Assembly: GCA_030526445.1 (NCBI GenBank)
Contig: JAUNCV010000088.1
Span: 1 to 8,173 of the forward strand
Reading direction: 5' to 3'
Origin: Bacteroidales bacterium
GTDB taxonomy: Bacteria > Bacteroidota > Bacteroidia > Bacteroidales > UBA3663
DNA: 8,173 nucleotides
Shown: piece by piece, positions 4,990 to 8,173 of the stretch
Numbering within the stretch: the stretch's first letter is position 1
How the letters are laid out: every line of letters starts with the position of its first letter
Translations under genes and position numbers: made by a program
Notes under the pieces: generated by a model
Databases searched by the model: none
Told to the model about the DNA's origin: nothing
The model's input: the letters and a program-made list of their open reading frames with translations, nothing else

Positions 4990-6482
4990 TAACTAGCTCA
5001 TTAAAGATATTGCTTTGGGACAAAGAAATAGGACGCCTGTCTTGGGATATAAGAAGGGGCGTTTCTTACTTCGAGTTCAATCCAGTTATGTTGGGAGGGA
5101 ATCTTGATCCTTTTCCTCTTGTTGCATCGACTGCATCTCCAGCCAGTCGTCGTCCTATCATGGGCGATAAGGAAACGAAATTGTACCGAAAGCTGCCGCC
5201 ATTTCTTGCTGACTCTTTGCCAGACGCTTGGGGTAATCAGGTCTTTGAATGCTGGCGAATACAGAATAGTATCAAGAATCAAGAGATCACACCGCTCGAA
5301 ATACTTTCGTTCATCGGCAAGCGAGGTATGGGAGCCCTTGAGTTCATCCCAGAGTCTTCTGGTATAAAGAAATCGGAGCAACTCAACATGAAAGCCTTGA
5401 CCGATTTGGCTCAGCGTATCTTTACAGAGCGTGAGAATGTAAAAATCATGCCTGATGAATCGCTGACCATGCAGTCTCTGATTGCTGTTGGAACCTCTGC
5501 AGGTGGCCGTCAGCCAAAGGCTATTATTGCCATCCACCCAGAGACTGGCGAGATACGTAGCGGACAGATAGCCGGTCAGAAGGGCTTTGAGTATTGCATC
5601 CTGAAGTTTGGCGATTCAGAGCGTTCGTCGGCAGAGTTGGAAATGGCTTATTACAAGATGGCTATAGCTGCAGGTATAAACATGATGCCTTGCCGACTGA
5701 TTGAAGTGGAGGGACAGACACACTTCATCACTCATCGTTTTGACCGTGATGGGGAGCGCAAACTGCACATGCAGACTCTGGCCGCCCTTTATCCAGAGGC
5801 AGATAGCTATGAGAAACTGCTCATGGTGTGCCGCAAGATGCGTTTGCCCGAATCGACTCAGGAGGAGGTGTTCCGCCGTATGGTGTTCAATATCCTGGCC
5901 AACAATACGGATGACCACAATAAGAATTTCTCTTTCCTGATGGATGAGTCTGGCCGTTGGAGTCTCTCGCCAGCCTATGACATGACCTATATCTTCAATG
6001 TCGGAGGTTTCCTGCCAGAGCAGATGCATTGTCTTATGATGCAAGGTAAGCTGCAAGGGCAAACAAAAGAGGATGCTTTGGCCTTGGCAAGGGATAATGG
6101 AATCAGGAAGGCTCAGGCCATCATTGAGGAGATTGCTGCGGCCATTAGAAGGTTTAGGGAATTTGCTGAAGAATGTGGCGTAAAACAGCGTTGGATAGGT
6201 CCCGTAGAAACCTGTCTCACTGAACATTTGTCTGCGTGGGGGCTTCAAACTAAGATTCCAGAGCAGGTGTCTTTTACAATAGGAGATACGCTCTATGAAA
6301 ATGTGCGAGTAGAACAAACATATAAAGGCAACTACCATTTGCTATGTTCAGTTCAAGGCAAGGAGCGTAAGTTTGTCATTACGAAAAGCAAGCGAGAATA
6401 TGCTATGATTGAACAAACTGGTACGAATCATCTGACCCAAGCACAACTATATTCTCTTGTTGAAACATACTTGGCACAATAA
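4986..6482 (+). CDS. hipA: HipA-type serine/threonine kinase toxin with C-terminal extension
   Basis: The 498-residue protein is a HipA-family kinase. The N-terminal region (residues 5-125) has the HipA N1 look, including LPDAWGNQVFECW (78-90) and GKRGMGALEF (111-120). GTSAGGRQPK (169-178) corresponds to the Gly-rich loop region, where E. coli HipA has its autophosphorylated Ser. LKFGD (206-210) offers a possible ATP-contacting Lys. NNTDDHNKNFSF (306-317) is the catalytic loop and SPAYDMTY (328-335) holds the metal-binding Asp. All key elements are present, so activity is likely. Known family members phosphorylate targets such as glutamyl-tRNA synthetase and cause growth arrest; the target here is unknown. 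It is longer than typical HipA (about 430-440 residues): about residues 415-498 form an extra alpha/beta segment. The ATG lies inside the end of hipB. Confidence 0.92.
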   Translation: MITSSLKILLWDKEIGRLSWDIRRGVSYFEFNPVMLGGNLDPFPLVASTASPASRRPIMGDKETKLYRKLPPFLADSLPDAWGNQVFECWRIQNSIKNQEITPLEILSFIGKRGMGALEFIPESSGIKKSEQLNMKALTDLAQRIFTERENVKIMPDESLTMQSLIAVGTSAGGRQPKAIIAIHPETGEIRSGQIAGQKGFEYCILKFGDSERSSAELEMAYYKMAIAAGINMMPCRLIEVEGQTHFITHRFDRDGERKLHMQTLAALYPEADSYEKLLMVCRKMRLPESTQEEVFRRMVFNILANNTDDHNKNFSFLMDESGRWSLSPAYDMTYIFNVGGFLPEQMHCLMMQGKLQGQTKEDALALARDNGIRKAQAIIEEIAAAIRRFREFAEECGVKQRWIGPVETCLTEHLSAWGLQTKIPEQVSFTIGDTLYENVRVEQTYKGNYHLLCSVQGKERKFVITKSKREYAMIEQTGTNHLTQAQLYSLVETYLAQ

Positions 6483-6484
6483 AG

Positions 6485-6583
6485 TATCACGTTTCAAAGA
6501 TACTCAAGGGCAAGGAGAATATGTCTCTGGACACGCTCTCCAAACTCGAAGATGCGCTTGAAATACGTCTGTTGAATGATTAA
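6485..6583 (+). pseudogene. C-terminal remnant of an XRE-type HTH regulator
   Basis: Just after hipA, a different frame encodes 32 codons beginning YHVSKILKGKENMSLDTLSK and continuing LEDALEIRLLND before TAA. This is the familiar recognition-helix end of a Cro/XRE HTH protein (VSKILKGKEN, then LSKLEDAL). No start codon or N-terminal half exists: the frame is closed upstream by a stop at 6461-6463, inside hipA. The piece therefore looks like the stump of an antitoxin or regulator gene lost when hipBA or the element inserted. An internal ATG at the Met of the remnant would give only 20 residues. It is not similar enough to the local hipB to be a simple duplication. Confidence 0.6.
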
Positions 6584-6622
6584 CTGATTATTCTGTGAAG
6601 CCAGCACTTAGTACAGAAAATG

Positions 6623-6666
6623 CAATCCCTGTCAAGAGCAACTGATGCTACTCTTGGCAGGGATTG
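6623..6666. terminator. Strong bidirectional hairpin terminator
   Basis: AATCCCTGTCAAGAG (6624-6638) pairs with CTCTTGGCAGGGATT (6651-6665). The stem is 16 bp with the outer C-G pair, one G-T wobble and a 12-base loop. A TTTT run follows at 6671-6674 on the + strand. Read the other way, the stem is soon followed by TTTT from 6620-6617. It sits between the converging hipBA region and the - strand operon and should end transcription from both. Confidence 0.8.
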
Positions 6667-6682
6667 GTCGTTTTAGTATTTC

Positions 6683-7093
6683 TTACTTGTTATTTGGCAA
6701 AGTGAAGACCGGAGTATAGGTGTCATGACTATGGTCGTGATTGCCGCAGTCGTGATGATCGCATGACTCAGCAGAGTCTGTGAGCTGGCCATCAAGGTAG
6801 GCATTCAGGACATCATGGATGTCACCTTTGCATCCGCGTAGAGTCCTGATACCATGTTGAGCCAGCTTATTGAAGGCGCCCATGCCCATATTGCCTGCCA
6901 GCATGAGGGTGATGCCCATCTCTTGCATGACCGAGGCAATGTTCGATTTGCATCCGCAGCCTTGAGGCGAATCGAGGCGCTCCTCGGAGAGAATCTGCTT
7001 CTGGTTATCAATGGTGAATACGGTGTAGTGGTCACAATGGCCAAAGTGGTCATCGACCCGGTTGTCACGTGTTGGGATTGCTATCTTGATCAT
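6683..7093 (-). CDS. NifB/NifX-domain iron-molybdenum cofactor-binding-like protein
   Basis: The 136-residue protein starts MIKIAIPTRDNRVDDHFGHC, the typical opening of the dinitrogenase iron-molybdenum cofactor-binding domain (NifX/NafY/NifB C-terminal family), and continues with MGITLMLAGNMGMGAFNKLA and GIRTLRGCKGDIHDVLNAYL. After the domain a His/Cys/Asp-rich tail, CDHHDCGNHDHSHD, suggests metal binding. No nitrogenase gene is nearby; stand-alone members occur in many anaerobes and probably handle Fe-S or metal clusters, but the role is not settled. The frame extends upstream to a TTG inside the oxyR end, but the ATG at 7093, 28 bp after the oxyR stop, gives the canonical N-terminus. It is the last gene of the - strand cluster, before the bidirectional terminator. 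Confidence 0.85.
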   Translation of the reverse strand: MIKIAIPTRDNRVDDHFGHCDHYTVFTIDNQKQILSEERLDSPQGCGCKSNIASVMQEMGITLMLAGNMGMGAFNKLAQHGIRTLRGCKGDIHDVLNAYLDGQLTDSAESCDHHDCGNHDHSHDTYTPVFTLPNNK

Positions 7094-7121
7094 ATTATCT
7101 TGTATTATATTAATTGTAAAC

Positions 7122-8048
7122 TTAGAGTTTGATGCCAAACTTGACTATACCTTCGCTCAACATGCCCTCGGGCATGAAGACTTTGAGCGTGTCGGCTACG
7201 GTATTGAGCATGCGCTCGCGTATGTAATCCTCTTTAATATATAAAGAGATACGACGCTGAGAGAGATAGTTGCCTTCGATCTTGCGTACATTCTCTCGCT
7301 GCTTGTCGGAAAGGAAGGGCAGGTGCATCTCTGGAATGATGGTATAGCCGCCATTCTCATCGACGATGCGGATGAGTGTCTCGATGCTGCCTGCTTCATA
7401 GATGTGGTGACCTTTGCTTCGAGCCTTGCAGAACGAGAAGGCACTATCACGCAGACATTGAGCCTCCTTCATGATCCACATGTTCTCATGCTCCAGGTTC
7501 TCAGGTTTAAAAACAGGCAACTTGCGCCAGCAGCTTTCAGCCAAATAGACGTAAAACTTCTCGGTATAGAGCGGAATCTCCAATATGCCCTGACGGATGT
7601 TGTCAGAAATGGCTATACCAGCATCGACTTCACCTTTCAAAAGTGCGTCGAGCATGAAGCCTGCCTTCATCTCCTTGACGGTCAGATCGACCGACGGATA
7701 ACTCTCCCTATAATTTTTGATGAACTTTGGCAGGAGGTATGGCGCGATGGTTGGGCCAACGGAGAGTGTGAATGAACCTCCGACTTCGCCTTTGCCTTCG
7801 CTCACGATTTCGGGGATGCGGTCGGTCTCCATCAATGCCTTCTGTGCCTGACGAATGATCTTCTCACCGGCCGAAGTGGGCTTCACCATCTTGTTCGAAC
7901 GCTCGAAGATGCGCACATCCAGTTCCTCTTCCAGCTTCACAAGCATGGCGCTCAGCGTAGGCTGGGAGATATTACACGCATCAGCCGCCCTCGCAAAATT
8001 GCGAAAGCGGTCGATGGCTACGATGTATCTTAGTTGCTGTAAGTTCAT
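7122..8048 (-). CDS. oxyR: OxyR, peroxide-sensing LysR-type regulator
   Basis: The 308-residue protein is a full-length LysR regulator. The N-terminal winged HTH includes FARAADACNISQPTLSAMLV (residues 18-37) and ELDVRIFERS (42-51). The C-terminal periplasmic-binding-fold sensor begins near residue 92. EAQCLRDSAFSFCKA (195-209) matches the CLRDxAxxFC element of OxyR with both redox cysteines, here Cys198 and Cys207 (Cys199 and Cys208 in E. coli). By family knowledge peroxide forms a disulfide between them and the protein then activates catalase, peroxiredoxin and other defence genes, as shown for Bacteroides OxyR. The ATG at 8048 gives the standard MNLQQLRYIV start; an upstream in-frame TTG at 8057 is less likely. 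It begins 12 bp after the rhodanese-like gene, so they are probably co-transcribed. Confidence 0.93.
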   Translation of the reverse strand: MNLQQLRYIVAIDRFRNFARAADACNISQPTLSAMLVKLEEELDVRIFERSNKMVKPTSAGEKIIRQAQKALMETDRIPEIVSEGKGEVGGSFTLSVGPTIAPYLLPKFIKNYRESYPSVDLTVKEMKAGFMLDALLKGEVDAGIAISDNIRQGILEIPLYTEKFYVYLAESCWRKLPVFKPENLEHENMWIMKEAQCLRDSAFSFCKARSKGHHIYEAGSIETLIRIVDENGGYTIIPEMHLPFLSDKQRENVRKIEGNYLSQRRISLYIKEDYIRERMLNTVADTLKVFMPEGMLSEGIVKFGIKL

Positions 8049-8060
8049 ATAGGTCAAAGT

Positions 8061-8173
8061 TTATTTCACGGCTTTCTTACCGGCTGCTACCCAACCATTG
8101 TACCCAGGATCAAGTTCGATGACCTTGAATCCGTTCTTGACAAGTATTTCGGCTGCGTTTTTGCTTCGCTTTC
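8061..8173 (-). CDS. Rhodanese-like domain protein, 3' end only
   Basis: The last 37 complete codons of a - strand gene are present, including its TAA; the start lies beyond the right edge. The protein reads RSKNAAEILVKNGFKVIEL and then DPGYNGWVAAGKKAVK, the classic C-terminal end of a single rhodanese domain: RSxxAAxxL helix, GF-V-L strand, G-x-x-W turn and final helix. The active-site Cys, which precedes the RS in this family, would fall just outside the window. Rhodanese-like proteins carry persulfide sulfur and may detoxify or donate it. Its 12-bp spacing to oxyR suggests an operon joining sulfur handling with redox sensing. Confidence 0.8.
   Translation of the reverse strand, partial: KRSKNAAEILVKNGFKVIELDPGYNGWVAAGKKAVK

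Noticed and set aside
5616..6338. 240-codon - strand frame inside hipA
   Set aside because: It is the mirror of conserved HipA kinase motifs and has no recognisable family.
7094..7138. Extended N-terminus for the NifX-domain protein from a TTG
   Set aside because: The ATG at 7093 gives the canonical MIKIAIP start, and the extension would overlap oxyR.

Overview
The window looks like chromosomal DNA of a Bacteroidales bacterium, most likely Prevotella/Segatella-like. Reasons: promoters fit the Bacteroidetes pattern (TTG, about 20-22 bp, TAnnTTTGC); translation starts lie in A/T-rich leaders without clear Shine-Dalgarno sites; one lipoprotein carries the Bacteroidetes-type acidic tail straight after its lipidated Cys; and the partition proteins resemble those of Bacteroidales mobile elements. 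The genus is inference.

Region 1 (230-1871, + strand) is a tight run of small genes typical of the accessory part of a plasmid or integrative element: an OB-fold SSB-like protein, a Cys-rich zinc-binding-like protein, an easily missed 57-residue ORF (962-1135), a 193-residue protein with a Cys-rich centre, and a doubtful 43-residue ORF. At the left edge a probable promoter points out of the window on the - strand.

Region 2 (about 1900-3270) is a complete-looking plasmid-type partition cassette: promoter -7 box, degenerate repeat array, parA, an overlapping gene for a small ribbon-helix-helix-like partner, and a second array of about 24-bp repeats that starts on the stop codon of the partner gene. 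The two arrays share 12-13-bp identical cores and bracket the operon, which suggests centromere/operator sites on both sides.

Region 3 (3275-4462) holds a probable surface lipoprotein and two unrecognised small proteins.

Region 4 (4536-6583) is a HipBA-type toxin-antitoxin module. It has its own promoter, two near-identical 16-bp near-palindromic operators 41 bp apart, and a 4-base overlap between hipB and hipA. HipA keeps its kinase motifs and has a C-terminal extension. After it comes a start-less 32-codon remnant of another HTH regulator, then a strong bidirectional hairpin terminator.

Region 5 (6683-8173, - strand) looks like ordinary chromosome: the 3' end of a rhodanese-like gene, oxyR with both redox cysteines, and a NifX/NifB-domain protein with a His/Cys-rich tail, probably one operon read right to left.

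Together, regions 1-4 read as a mobile element or its stabilisation segment (partition plus toxin-antitoxin), abutting a redox/sulfur-linked operon somewhere around 6480-6680. No integrase, relaxase, replication initiator, tRNA, rRNA or CRISPR is visible, so whether the element is intact cannot be judged here.
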